Positions 10,262 through 18,156 of a stretch of 64,000 bases of DNA are shown here, piece by piece (within the stretch, counting starts at the first letter, position 1; every line of letters begins with the position of its first letter). A program made the position numbers and the translations under genes. This stretch comes from Pedobacter soli (lineage in GTDB: Bacteria; Bacteroidota; Bacteroidia; Sphingobacteriales; Sphingobacteriaceae). The stretch is from the NCBI RefSeq assembly GCF_900101435.1, contig NZ_FMZH01000006.1, positions 188,902 through 252,901 of the forward strand, given 5' to 3'. The notes under the pieces are model-generated. The model made no database searches. It saw only the letters and a list, made by a program, of their open reading frames with translations, and was not told the origin of the DNA.

Positions 10262-12631
10262 TTATTCGTACTTCAAAGCATCAACCGGGTTAGCTTTCGC
10301 GACTTTTACCGATTGGATGCTCACGGTTAAAATGGCAATCAGCACTGATAAAGTAATGGCAGCAATAAAAGGCAATGCCGAAATGTTAATCCGGTATTCG
10401 AAAGCGGAAAGCCATTTGTTGATAATGATATAAGCCAGCGGAAAGGCAATGATATTGGCAATGGCCACCAGTTTAATAAAATCCTTATTCAATAAGGTAA
10501 GGATATTGGTTGTACTCGCTCCCAACACCTTACGGATACTGATTTCTTTTTTGCGTTGCTCGGCCATGAATAAAGCCAGTCCCAATAAACCCAGGCAGGA
10601 AATAAAGATGGCGAAACCACCAAACCAATTGGAAAGTGTGCCCAGTAGCTTTTCATCCTGAAATTTTACTTCAAAAGACTCGTTTACGAACTTAAGGTTA
10701 ACAGGATAATTAGGTTCCATTTCCTTCACTAAGGCTTCAATTTTGCCCAATGATGAGCTGATATTTTGATTTGGATTTAACCGGGCGATGATCATGGTCG
10801 CATTATCCTTGGTATTTAAGTAAAAAATCATAGGTGCCACTTTCTGATAAGCACTCTCTACTACAAAATCTTTTACCACACCAACATTGGTTAACCTCGT
10901 ACCCCAAAAGGTGATTACGGCACCAATAGGATTTTTTAAATTCATCATTCTCACGGCTGCTTCGTTAAGCATAACACTGCTGGTATCGTTTGGAAATTTT
11001 GAAGAAAATTCTCTTCCACTGATGATTTCCGTCCCGATAGTTTCAGTAAAATCATAACCTATCCCCCTATGGTTAAATGAAATAAGTTCTTTTGGATTTT
11101 TACCTTCCCATTCAATATTCGTTGTATTGTTTCCGCCCTCTGTAAAGTCAGAATTAAAGAAAGTTACATTCGAGGCTGCGCCAGATTTGATCATTTGAGT
11201 TTTAAGCACTTCCAGCTTGCTCTGATCACGTAGTTTTCCATCAATTGCGATCTGCACCAAATTGGACTGATTGTAGCCAATAGGCTTGTTCCTCACATAA
11301 TTAAGTTGCTGATAAATTACTGCAGTACAAACAATTAAGCACGAAGCAAAAACAAACTGGCCTACCACCAGTACTTTCCTTACCGAAACTGATGAATCGG
11401 TTTTTAATCTTAAGCCCTTAAGCACTTTAACCGGTTCGAAAGATGATAAATAGAGTGCCGGATAGCTACCCGCAACAAAACCTGTAAAAATCATCAAGCC
11501 AAATAAGGCAAGCCAAAATGAAACATTGTAATAGTCGATGTTTAATTTGATATTCAATAAATTATTAAAGTAGGGTAAACTAACTTCAATCAGAATAAAG
11601 GCTAAAGCAGTAGAAATAAAGGTAATCAACAGCGATTCTAAAAAAAACTGGCTAATTAACGATTTACGTGTTGAGCCGATGGCTTTGCGTACACCAACCT
11701 CTTTTGCCCTGCGTTCTGACCGGGCTGTAGATAGATTCATGAAGTTTACGCAGGCAATTAACAGGATACAAAAGGCAAGCAGCAAAAATATTTTAAGCTG
11801 ATCTATCTTACCGCCTATTGATTTTCCATTTTCAAAATCACCATACAAGTGCCATTTGGTTAAGGGATGAAGTAAAGCTACTGCAGCAATTTCTTTGTCG
11901 TGTCTTTTATAAATGTTCTTTATTTCAGTGTTAGCGGTTGCAAATGCATTATTATCTTTTAACTGTACAAGGGTAAGACACATATTATTACCCCAATTGT
12001 CTTCTTTTGCCCAGGTTTCTCTTTTTACGAATAATTTCCATGGCATAACGCACTCAAAATGGATACTGCTATTGGCAGGAGTATCCTCTATTACACCTTC
12101 AACTTTCAATACATCCTGATTTTCGAATTTTACTGTTTTATTTAGAGGGTCCTCATTTCCAAACAATTTCTCAGCCATAGATTTGGTTAAGATGATGCTG
12201 TTTACGTTTTTCAAAACTGCTGCGGCATTACCTTTAATAAAAGTGTAATCCAGTATTTGTAGAAAATTCGGATCTGCGAATACTACTTTACTGCTAATTT
12301 TTTTATCGCCAACAGTTAGTAAGTTTAGGCGTGGATACGTTGAATGTGAGGCATATTTAACACCGGGAAATTTTTCCTGAATATCTGCTGCCATAGCATT
12401 GGGTGTCCATGACCAGCTGAAAGTTTTACCGTTTGCTACTACACTTTGGTACACCACATAGGTTTTATCGCTATTTTTAAACTGCTTATCATAGCCCCAT
12501 TCGTAAGCCACGTATAAAAGCAAAATCATGCAACTCGCCAAACCAATGGCCAATCCTCCGATATTGATCAGCGAGAATCCCTTGTTTTTCCAAAGGTTGC
12601 GTAAGGCTATTTTGAGGTTTAATTTGAACAT
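10262..12631 (-). CDS. ABC transporter permease, double FtsX/MacB-PCD type (permease E)
   Basis: A 789-residue permease and the first permease gene after the ATPase in transcription order. It has the full two-unit layout: TM1 about 20-42, extracytoplasmic domain, FtsX unit with RAKEVGVRKAIGS, linker TM, second extracytoplasmic domain, FtsX unit with QRKKEISIRKVLGAS, and the DALKYE tail. It is very like permease B. Its start codon is preceded by the same 55-60-bp spacer found upstream of the genes at 358 and 2816, and that spacer is followed by the fossil 3' end of a lost permease (12702-12714). Likely works with the ATPase at 12912-13610. Confidence 0.9.
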   Translation of the reverse strand: MFKLNLKIALRNLWKNKGFSLINIGGLAIGLASCMILLLYVAYEWGYDKQFKNSDKTYVVYQSVVANGKTFSWSWTPNAMAADIQEKFPGVKYASHSTYPRLNLLTVGDKKISSKVVFADPNFLQILDYTFIKGNAAAVLKNVNSIILTKSMAEKLFGNEDPLNKTVKFENQDVLKVEGVIEDTPANSSIHFECVMPWKLFVKRETWAKEDNWGNNMCLTLVQLKDNNAFATANTEIKNIYKRHDKEIAAVALLHPLTKWHLYGDFENGKSIGGKIDQLKIFLLLAFCILLIACVNFMNLSTARSERRAKEVGVRKAIGSTRKSLISQFFLESLLITFISTALAFILIEVSLPYFNNLLNIKLNIDYYNVSFWLALFGLMIFTGFVAGSYPALYLSSFEPVKVLKGLRLKTDSSVSVRKVLVVGQFVFASCLIVCTAVIYQQLNYVRNKPIGYNQSNLVQIAIDGKLRDQSKLEVLKTQMIKSGAASNVTFFNSDFTEGGNNTTNIEWEGKNPKELISFNHRGIGYDFTETIGTEIISGREFSSKFPNDTSSVMLNEAAVRMMNLKNPIGAVITFWGTRLTNVGVVKDFVVESAYQKVAPMIFYLNTKDNATMIIARLNPNQNISSSLGKIEALVKEMEPNYPVNLKFVNESFEVKFQDEKLLGTLSNWFGGFAIFISCLGLLGLALFMAEQRKKEISIRKVLGASTTNILTLLNKDFIKLVAIANIIAFPLAYIIINKWLSAFEYRINISALPFIAAITLSVLIAILTVSIQSVKVAKANPVDALKYE

Positions 12632-12701
12632 CGTGTGGTTAACTGTATAAATTGTTAAACTGGTTAATTGTTAAATTGCCAACTGAAAACTGCCAATTGG
12701 T

Positions 12702-12714
12702 TTATTCGTATTTA
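12702..12714 (-). pseudogene. 3'-end fossil of a deleted permease gene
   Basis: On the minus strand this reads K-Y-E-stop in exactly the context that ends permease B (2887 and upstream), including the preceding spacer AACTGAAAACTGCCAATTGG. Instead of continuing into DAL codons, the sequence switches to GTATCAAGAC, the start of the other spacer type seen after permeases C, D and E. The simplest reading is deletion of a whole ~2.4-kb permease gene between short homologies around TATTTA/ATTTTAGTATC. Confidence 0.65.
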
Positions 12715-12856
12715 GTATCAAGACTGCTGCTTATTGCTTTGGTCTTTAAGCTTTCCGCTTTTTGCCTTCCCCAATCTCCCCATCCGGGAAGATTGTTGGG
12801 TGGCTCTCATTAAACTAAACTAAAATCTTTATACAAGGTGTAAGGTTTAGGGCTGA

Positions 12857-12911
12857 AGGTTTAAGGTGTATATACTATAACCTTATACCTCACGCCTTTT
12901 ACCTTAAACCT
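12857..12911 (-). terminator. stem-loop directly after the ATPase gene
   Basis: Arms AGGTTTAAGGT (12857-12867) and ACCTTAAACCT (12901-12911) are perfect inverted repeats abutting the stop codon of the ATPase. There is no long T-run, so it may be an mRNA-processing or partial-termination hairpin that lowers permease expression relative to the ATPase, not a strong terminator. Confidence 0.4.
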
Positions 12912-13610
12912 CTATATCAGTTCCTCATTGCGGCTCTTGTTCACCTTTTCGGAAATAACGTGACCATCTTTGAGGTTAATAATCCGGTTAGAGAAACTGG
13001 CATCATGACTTGAGTGTGTTACCATCACTATTGTAGTTCCGGTTTCGTTTAACTCGCAAAGCAGTTCCATTACTTCGTTACCGTGCGAGCTATCCAGGTT
13101 TCCGGTAGGCTCATCGGCCAAAACCAGTTTAGGTTTGGTTACCAATGCCCGGGCTACGGCTACACGCTGCTGTTGTCCACCTGATAATTGTTGCGGAAAG
13201 TGCCCGCTACGGTTTACGATGTTCATCCGCTCAATAATTTCGTTAACCAGCTTTTTACGTTCGGTTGCCGGCACTTTATTGTAGATTAGCGGCAACTCGA
13301 TATTTTCGAAAACGGTCAGCTCATCAATCAGATTAAAATTCTGGAAAACAAAGCCCATATTCCGCTTACGAAAATTAGAGCGCTCCCTGTCGTTAAGCGT
13401 TAAAAGTTCGGTATCGATAAACTTATAGCTTCCGCTTTCAGGTTTATCCAATAGGCCCATTACGTTTAACAGCGTAGATTTACCACAACCCGACGGGCCC
13501 ATGATGGATACAAATTCGCCTTCTTTTACGTAAAGATCGATCCCGTTAAGTGCCGTGGTTTCTACTTCTTCAGTTTTGTAAACTTTTTCCAGTTTTTCTA
13601 TTTTAATCAT
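12912..13610 (-). CDS. ABC transporter ATP-binding protein, MacB/LolD family
   Basis: A 232-residue cytoplasmic ATPase and the only nucleotide-binding subunit beside the permease array. Walker A GPSGCGKST is at 38-46, a Q-loop at FVFQN near 88-91, signature LSGGQQQRVA at 142-151, and Walker B LVLADEP at 162-168 followed by TGNLD. This LSGGQQQR/DEPTGNLD combination is typical of the MacB/LolD/FtsE branch that pairs with FtsX-type permeases. It lies between the membrane-fusion protein and the permeases on the same strand, which suggests that one ATPase serves several permeases. The stop codon is TAG. Confidence 0.93.
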   Translation of the reverse strand: MIKIEKLEKVYKTEEVETTALNGIDLYVKEGEFVSIMGPSGCGKSTLLNVMGLLDKPESGSYKFIDTELLTLNDRERSNFRKRNMGFVFQNFNLIDELTVFENIELPLIYNKVPATERKKLVNEIIERMNIVNRSGHFPQQLSGGQQQRVAVARALVTKPKLVLADEPTGNLDSSHGNEVMELLCELNETGTTIVMVTHSSHDASFSNRIINLKDGHVISEKVNKSRNEELI

Positions 13611-13803
13611 AGCTTTTGAGTATTGAGTATCAGGTGTTGGGAACTAGTAGCAAGTATTTAGTAACAAGTATTAAGTAGCAAGTAATTAGTAACTAGTATC
13701 AAGTATTTAGTAACTAGTATCAAGTATTTAGTAGCCAGACCTGATTATATTTTTAAAATTGTTTTTTAAACTTCCGCCAAACGATCATCGCAAGGCGCTT
13801 ATC
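13611..13803. repeat. AGTATCAAG-type tandem repeat spacer
   Basis: The spacer between the membrane-fusion gene and the ATPase is built from overlapping copies of AGTATCAAGT/AGTAACAAGT. Two nearly exact units, AACTAGTATCAAGTATTTAGT, start at 13691 and 13712 (period 21 bp). Related elements occur at 5275-5300, 7728-7760, 10188-10220, 12714-12724 and 30380-30490. No gene and no clear promoter were seen here. Confidence 0.7.
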
Positions 13804-15048
13804 TTATTTACTTATCTCTACCTGGTCGTATTGCGTGAACTGATCGTAAGATGAAGTAATTACTTCGTCGCCTTTCTGTAAACCATCCAATATCTCATAG
13901 TAGAGGTAATTTTTACGTCCTATTTTAACATTTTTCTTGGTAGCCTTGCCATTGTTTACCACAAAGACCCAGGAGCCGCCTGTACTCTGAAAAAACTGGC
14001 CCTGAGCCAAAAGCAACGATTTGCTGTTATCAGACAAAGTTAGCTTGGTTTGCAGCGATAAGCCGCGGCGTAAACCGTCGGGTGCAGCAGTTTTAAAAAC
14101 CATCTCCACCTGAAACTGTCCGGCAGTAACCTCCGGAATTACCTTACTTACGGTTAAATTATAAGTTTTACCATTAAACTCACAGTTAGCTGTTTGTCCT
14201 TCTTTTACCCTGTTGATATAGTATTCGTCTACGCCAGCCTGCAATTTGTATCCCTGCAAAACGTCAATCTTTCCGATCATTTCGTTCGAATTGTACGATT
14301 TCCCAATTACCGGATCATAAGAAGATAATTTACCTGAAACAGGTGCCTTTATGGTCATATTTTCGATGTTTTTGCGGATCATTTCCAAACTCTCGTTCAT
14401 TTGTGCCATCGATTGATCGATTTGTGCCAGCTGCATTTTTCTGCTTTGGTTTTCCTGGGCAATAGCCTGCCTGACAATCTTACGTTTACCCTGGTAATAT
14501 TCGTAATCCTGGCTCGATTTATTGAACTCCTGCAGGGTAATTACTTTTTTACTGAACAGGTTACTATCCAAACGAAACTGTCTTGCGGCTGTACGCAGGT
14601 TATTTTCTACGTCAAGTAGATCCTGGTTTAATACTCTTTGATTTTGTTCTAAGTCCAAACGCGATTTGCGCAATTGATTAATTTGCTCGGTGGCTGCTGT
14701 CTGGCTGGAAGTGTAACTTAACATGGCATTTGAGTTAGCAATCCGCAATAATGGAGTTCCTTTTACAACCGAAGCACCATTTTCGGTAAAAATTTCGGCT
14801 ACGGTACCACCTTCCGATGAACTTACAATTACCGAAGTTAAGGGAACCACACTGGCATTTAACAAAACAACATCTTCAAAATCGCCAAATTCTACTTTGC
14901 TGATGGTTAATTTATCTGCATCGGCACTGTATACTTTCTTTAGCGATAAGGTGTAGCCATAAATCACAATTGCTACGAAAGCAAGGGCTCCGCCTATCAT
15001 CAAAAGCGTTTTTCTGTTAAATCTTTTTTTCTCTATTTTTTTGTCCAT
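13804..15048 (-). CDS. periplasmic membrane-fusion (HlyD/MacA-like) protein
   Basis: A 414-residue membrane-fusion protein that would link the ABC permease machinery across the periplasm. From the chosen start (MDKKIEKKRFNRK) there is one membrane anchor at about 15-35, a barrel-sandwich/lipoyl half near 80-115, a long coiled coil of about 120-230 (rich in Q, L and R), the returning lipoyl half with IKAPVSGKL, then beta-barrel and membrane-proximal domains. An earlier in-frame ATG at 15111 would add 21 residues with no signal-like property and would overlap the proposed sigma-54 promoter, so 15048 is preferred. It is divergent from the response regulator at 15227. Confidence 0.88.
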   Translation of the reverse strand: MDKKIEKKRFNRKTLLMIGGALAFVAIVIYGYTLSLKKVYSADADKLTISKVEFGDFEDVVLLNASVVPLTSVIVSSSEGGTVAEIFTENGASVVKGTPLLRIANSNAMLSYTSSQTAATEQINQLRKSRLDLEQNQRVLNQDLLDVENNLRTAARQFRLDSNLFSKKVITLQEFNKSSQDYEYYQGKRKIVRQAIAQENQSRKMQLAQIDQSMAQMNESLEMIRKNIENMTIKAPVSGKLSSYDPVIGKSYNSNEMIGKIDVLQGYKLQAGVDEYYINRVKEGQTANCEFNGKTYNLTVSKVIPEVTAGQFQVEMVFKTAAPDGLRRGLSLQTKLTLSDNSKSLLLAQGQFFQSTGGSWVFVVNNGKATKKNVKIGRKNYLYYEILDGLQKGDEVITSSYDQFTQYDQVEISK

Positions 15049-15079
15049 GTGTTCGGTTGTACTGTTCGGTTTCTCTAAT

Positions 15080-15095
15080 AACCAAGCTTGTGCCA
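15080..15095 (-). promoter_or_regulatory. sigma-54-like -24/-12 promoter for the membrane-fusion gene
   Basis: On the minus strand the sequence is TGGCACAAGCTTGGTT. It matches the sigma-54 -24 element TGGCAC in all six bases. At the correct spacing the -12 element has T, G and the final W of TTGCW, with two mismatches (TGGTT). The implied start site is near 15069, about 20 nt before the ATG at 15048. The neighbouring regulator is a sigma-54 activator, which supports the call. Confidence 0.6.
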
Positions 15096-15168
15096 AAAGC
15101 ACTGAACACATTTAAACAACTAAAAATCAAATATTTACATATTTTTACTATTTTAACATGTTCATTAT

Positions 15169-15200
15169 CGGACAGTTTATGTGCGCGAACGGACAGTTTA
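15169..15200. promoter_or_regulatory. paired CGGACAGTTTA repeat, candidate activator-binding site
   Basis: Two exact 11-bp direct repeats, CGGACAGTTTA at 15169-15179 and 15190-15200, have starts 21 bp apart, which is two helical turns. They sit roughly 100-131 bp upstream of the predicted sigma-54 start site for the membrane-fusion gene, the usual position of enhancer sites for NtrC-type activators. They are also just upstream of the response regulator start, so autoregulation is possible. Confidence 0.55.
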
Positions 15201-15226
15201 GTTACATTCGTACTAAGAATTTATTT

Positions 15227-16597
15227 ATGTTAGACGCTACAGTTTTAATTATCGATGACGACGACGACATTCTATTGAGTGCGCGTTTATTTTTAAAACA
15301 ACAGATTAAGCAGGTGATTACCTGTAAATCGCCCAAAGAGATCAATGTTTTACTGAGTAAAAACGAAGTCGACATTATTCTTTTGGACATGAATTACCAG
15401 AAAGGTGCCAGCGATGGTCGCGAGGGTTTATATTGGCTGGAGCACATCCTGTCGATTGATAAAGATTATGTTGTGATTTTAATGACTGCCTTCGGTAATG
15501 TTGAACTTGCCGTAAAAGCAATTAAAAACGGGGCTACTGATTTTATCCTTAAACCCTGGGAAAATGAAAAGCTCTTTGCCACAATTTCTGCAGCATCCAA
15601 ACTTCGCGCATCGACCCGCAAGGTGAAGAAACTCGAGAAAATACATTCTTCGCTGCAAAAAGATATGACCCGTGGTTTTGATAACATTGTTGGTCAGGCA
15701 GAAGGGATTAAGCAATTGCAAAATACACTGCTGAAAGTAGCGCCAACCGATGCCAATGTGCTTATTTTGGGCGAAAATGGTACAGGAAAACAGGTTTTTG
15801 CCTACGAGATACATGGAAATTCGCAACGGAAAAACCAGGTATTTATGCATGTGGATCTGGGTTCACTAAATGAAAACTTATTCGAAAGTGAACTTTTCGG
15901 CTATGCCAAAGGTGCTTTCACTGACGCCAGAGAGGATAAACCAGGCCGCTTTGAATTGGCCGATGGTGGAACCATTTTTTTAGATGAGATCGGGAATTTA
16001 AGCTTACCGCTACAGGCCAAGTTACTGAGCGTTTTACAAAACAGAACCGTTACCCGTTTAGGCGAAAGTAAAGAACGTAAGGTAAACGTGCGCTTAATTA
16101 CGGCTACCAACATGCCGCTTGATGAGATGGTAGCTAAAAATACTTTCAGGCAGGATTTATTGTTCAGGATTAATACCGTTGAGTTATTACTGCCTCCGCT
16201 ACGCAAACGCGGAGAAGATATTTTATTGCTGGCCAATCATTTTATGCAGGTTTTCAGCACCAAATACCACAAAGAAATCCGTAATTTAAGCGCTAAGGCA
16301 CAAGAGGTACTGCTCAGTTATAAATGGCCGGGTAATGTACGCGAGCTGCAACATGTTTTAGAACGGGCAGTAATTATGAGCGATGGTTCCGAAATTTCTG
16401 AAGCCGATTTGCAATTAAGTCCGCAGCGTTTTGCCCAGAACAATACCTTACCTGATGAAATGGCCTTAGAAGATATGGAGAAAATGATGGTGCAGAAAGC
16501 CATCGACAAACATAAAGGCAATATATCAAAAGCAGCTGCCGAGCTCGGTTTAACCCGTGCCGCACTGTACAGAAGAATTGAGAAATTTGGAATTTAA
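15227..16597 (+). CDS. sigma-54-dependent response regulator (NtrC family)
   Basis: A 456-residue transcription activator. The receiver domain is at 1-120 with the acidic cluster DDDDD at 10-14 and phospho-acceptor Asp54 in ILLDMN. The AAA+ domain has Walker A GENGTGKQ, the sigma-54-contacting loop GAFTDA (a variant of GAFTGA common in this phylum), Walker B GGTIFLDEIG and the R-finger region. A Fis-type HTH lies at the C-terminus (NISKAAAELGLTRAALYRRI). An upstream ATG at 15158 would add 23 residues before the receiver domain and would run through the CGGACAGTTTA repeats, so 15227 is preferred. The kinase gene follows 69 bp downstream. Confidence 0.92.
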   Translation: MLDATVLIIDDDDDILLSARLFLKQQIKQVITCKSPKEINVLLSKNEVDIILLDMNYQKGASDGREGLYWLEHILSIDKDYVVILMTAFGNVELAVKAIKNGATDFILKPWENEKLFATISAASKLRASTRKVKKLEKIHSSLQKDMTRGFDNIVGQAEGIKQLQNTLLKVAPTDANVLILGENGTGKQVFAYEIHGNSQRKNQVFMHVDLGSLNENLFESELFGYAKGAFTDAREDKPGRFELADGGTIFLDEIGNLSLPLQAKLLSVLQNRTVTRLGESKERKVNVRLITATNMPLDEMVAKNTFRQDLLFRINTVELLLPPLRKRGEDILLLANHFMQVFSTKYHKEIRNLSAKAQEVLLSYKWPGNVRELQHVLERAVIMSDGSEISEADLQLSPQRFAQNNTLPDEMALEDMEKMMVQKAIDKHKGNISKAAAELGLTRAALYRRIEKFGI

Positions 16598-16603
16598 GCT
16601 GAT

Positions 16604-16643
16604 AGCTGAAAGACCAAAGGTTAAAAGCTTTAGTCTTTCAGCT
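16604..16643. repeat. inverted repeat between regulator and kinase genes
   Basis: AGCTGAAAGAC at 16604-16614 and GTCTTTCAGCT at 16633-16643 form an 11-bp inverted repeat. The right arm matches the CTTTAGTCTTTGGTCTTTC block that recurs in the spacers after permeases C, D and E. It lies within the 69-bp gap between the response regulator and kinase genes. Confidence 0.6.
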
Positions 16644-16666
16644 CTTAGCTTTCAGCTTAAAAAAAT

Positions 16667-18025
16667 ATGTTCTACAAACGCTTTACCTTTCGTTTAATAT
16701 TCCGCTTACTGGTAATTAACCTGCTGGGCTACCTGTTGTATTACCTTATCAGCAATACCCAGCTTTGGTTTACCATTGCAGGCACAGCTTTATTACTACT
16801 GGGTGCCATTATTTCGCTTTATTACTACATTAACGAAATCCGGTCAGATATTAAACGATTTATACTGGCGGTAAAAACACGCGATCATACTTTAAATTTT
16901 AAAAACAAGGCTACAAGAGGCAGTTTCCCCGAATTGTACGAGTCTTTTGGCGAAATCCTGCAAGTGCATAAACAAATCAGGCTCGAACAGGAAGCAATGT
17001 TTCAACTGATTAAAACCATACTGGAACAAGTGCCTGTAGGGGTAATCGTGATCAACAATACGGAAACGGACGAAGAAAGCGAGGAAATTGCCTTTTTCAA
17101 CCAGGCCGCATCCAACCTCCTGGGCATACCAGCCTATAAATACTGGCATAGGTTAAAACAGCACTTACCCGCTTTTGCCAGCGAAATAGAGCAAATTGTA
17201 CAGGGTGGTAAAAGATTTTTGGAGTTAAAAATTCAGGATAAACTCATTCAGCTTTCAACCGAAGTTATTCCGTTAAACCTATATGGTAAAAATTATACCA
17301 TTATCAGTTTTCAAAATATAAAGGATGAAATTGAGCAGAAGGAAACCGAAGCCTGGAACCGCTTAATCGGGGTTATTTCGCACGAAATTCTCAATTCTAT
17401 TACCCCGATCAGTTCTTTATCCGATACCATTAACAGCATGGTAAGCGATAAGGAAAACCTCGATGTATCTGAAATGGATGACCTTAAAACGGCCTTGCAA
17501 ACCATTAAAAGACGTTCAGCCGGTTTGCTCGATTTCGTAAAAGACTACCGTTTAATTGCCGAACTGCCCACACCAAACCTCGAATCGCACACCATTGGCG
17601 AAATCCTAAAGCACATTAAAGTGTTGATGCAACCTTTTGCGAGGGTTAAAAATGTGATTTTAGATGTAGAACAAACCTCCTCTAAAATTACCGTTCAGCT
17701 CGATTTAAAATTGATAGAACAAGTGCTCATTAACCTAATTACCAATAGCATTTATTCTGTCGAAGAGAAGGAAAACCCACATATTTCGGTTAGCTACCGG
17801 TTAGAGCACACCAAATTGTATATCGATGTAAGCGATAATGGAAAAGGTATTGAGGCGGCAGATCTTGAAAAAATATTCGTGCCTTTCTATACCACGCGCA
17901 AAAATGGTTCGGGTATTGGCCTTACCATTAGCCGCAACATCATGAAAATGCATCGTGGCAGTATCGAAGTGGTATCTGAGCCCAATAAACTGACCACTTT
18001 TTCGCTGGTATTCAATTACATTTAA
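16667..18025 (+). CDS. sensor histidine kinase (NtrB/NtrY-like), no periplasmic sensor domain
   Basis: A 452-residue kinase, presumably the partner of the upstream regulator. Two membrane segments at about 11-28 and 34-54 are joined by only five or so residues, so there is essentially no extracytoplasmic domain. A PAS domain follows at about 115-215, then HisKA with the phospho-accepting His239 in GVISHEILNS, and a HATPase domain with N-box Asn360 (NLITNS), G1 DNGKGI at 390-395 and G2 GSGIGL at 414-419. Having no sensor domain but an adjacent ABC system resembles kinases that sense through their transporter, which is an inference here. Confidence 0.9.
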   Translation: MFYKRFTFRLIFRLLVINLLGYLLYYLISNTQLWFTIAGTALLLLGAIISLYYYINEIRSDIKRFILAVKTRDHTLNFKNKATRGSFPELYESFGEILQVHKQIRLEQEAMFQLIKTILEQVPVGVIVINNTETDEESEEIAFFNQAASNLLGIPAYKYWHRLKQHLPAFASEIEQIVQGGKRFLELKIQDKLIQLSTEVIPLNLYGKNYTIISFQNIKDEIEQKETEAWNRLIGVISHEILNSITPISSLSDTINSMVSDKENLDVSEMDDLKTALQTIKRRSAGLLDFVKDYRLIAELPTPNLESHTIGEILKHIKVLMQPFARVKNVILDVEQTSSKITVQLDLKLIEQVLINLITNSIYSVEEKENPHISVSYRLEHTKLYIDVSDNGKGIEAADLEKIFVPFYTTRKNGSGIGLTISRNIMKMHRGSIEVVSEPNKLTTFSLVFNYI

Positions 18026-18156
18026 ACAGCCTATATCCAATTAAAATACCTGAATGATCTGCCTGAGTTAAATCATCTGAATGTTTGTAACTTAAAAATT
18101 CAAAACAAAAATGGTTTTGATTGTCTTCTATTAGTATAGATACATTAAATACAAGC

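Larger units (their letters stand above)
12632..12911. other. intergenic region with permease fossil and hairpin
   Basis: This 280-bp gap between the ATPase and permease E holds three things. At about 12637-12698 is a copy of the spacer found upstream of the permease genes at 358 and 2816. At 12702-12714 is the exact end of a permease gene (codons for K, Y, E, stop on the minus strand) with no gene attached. At 12857-12911 is an 11-bp inverted repeat (AGGTTTAAGGT / ACCTTAAACCT, 33-nt loop) immediately after the ATPase stop. No coding sequence was found here. Confidence 0.7.

Noticed and set aside
15479..15850. 123-codon minus-strand frame inside the response regulator
   Set aside because: Antisense of the receiver/AAA+ junction, with no start context and no recognisable protein.
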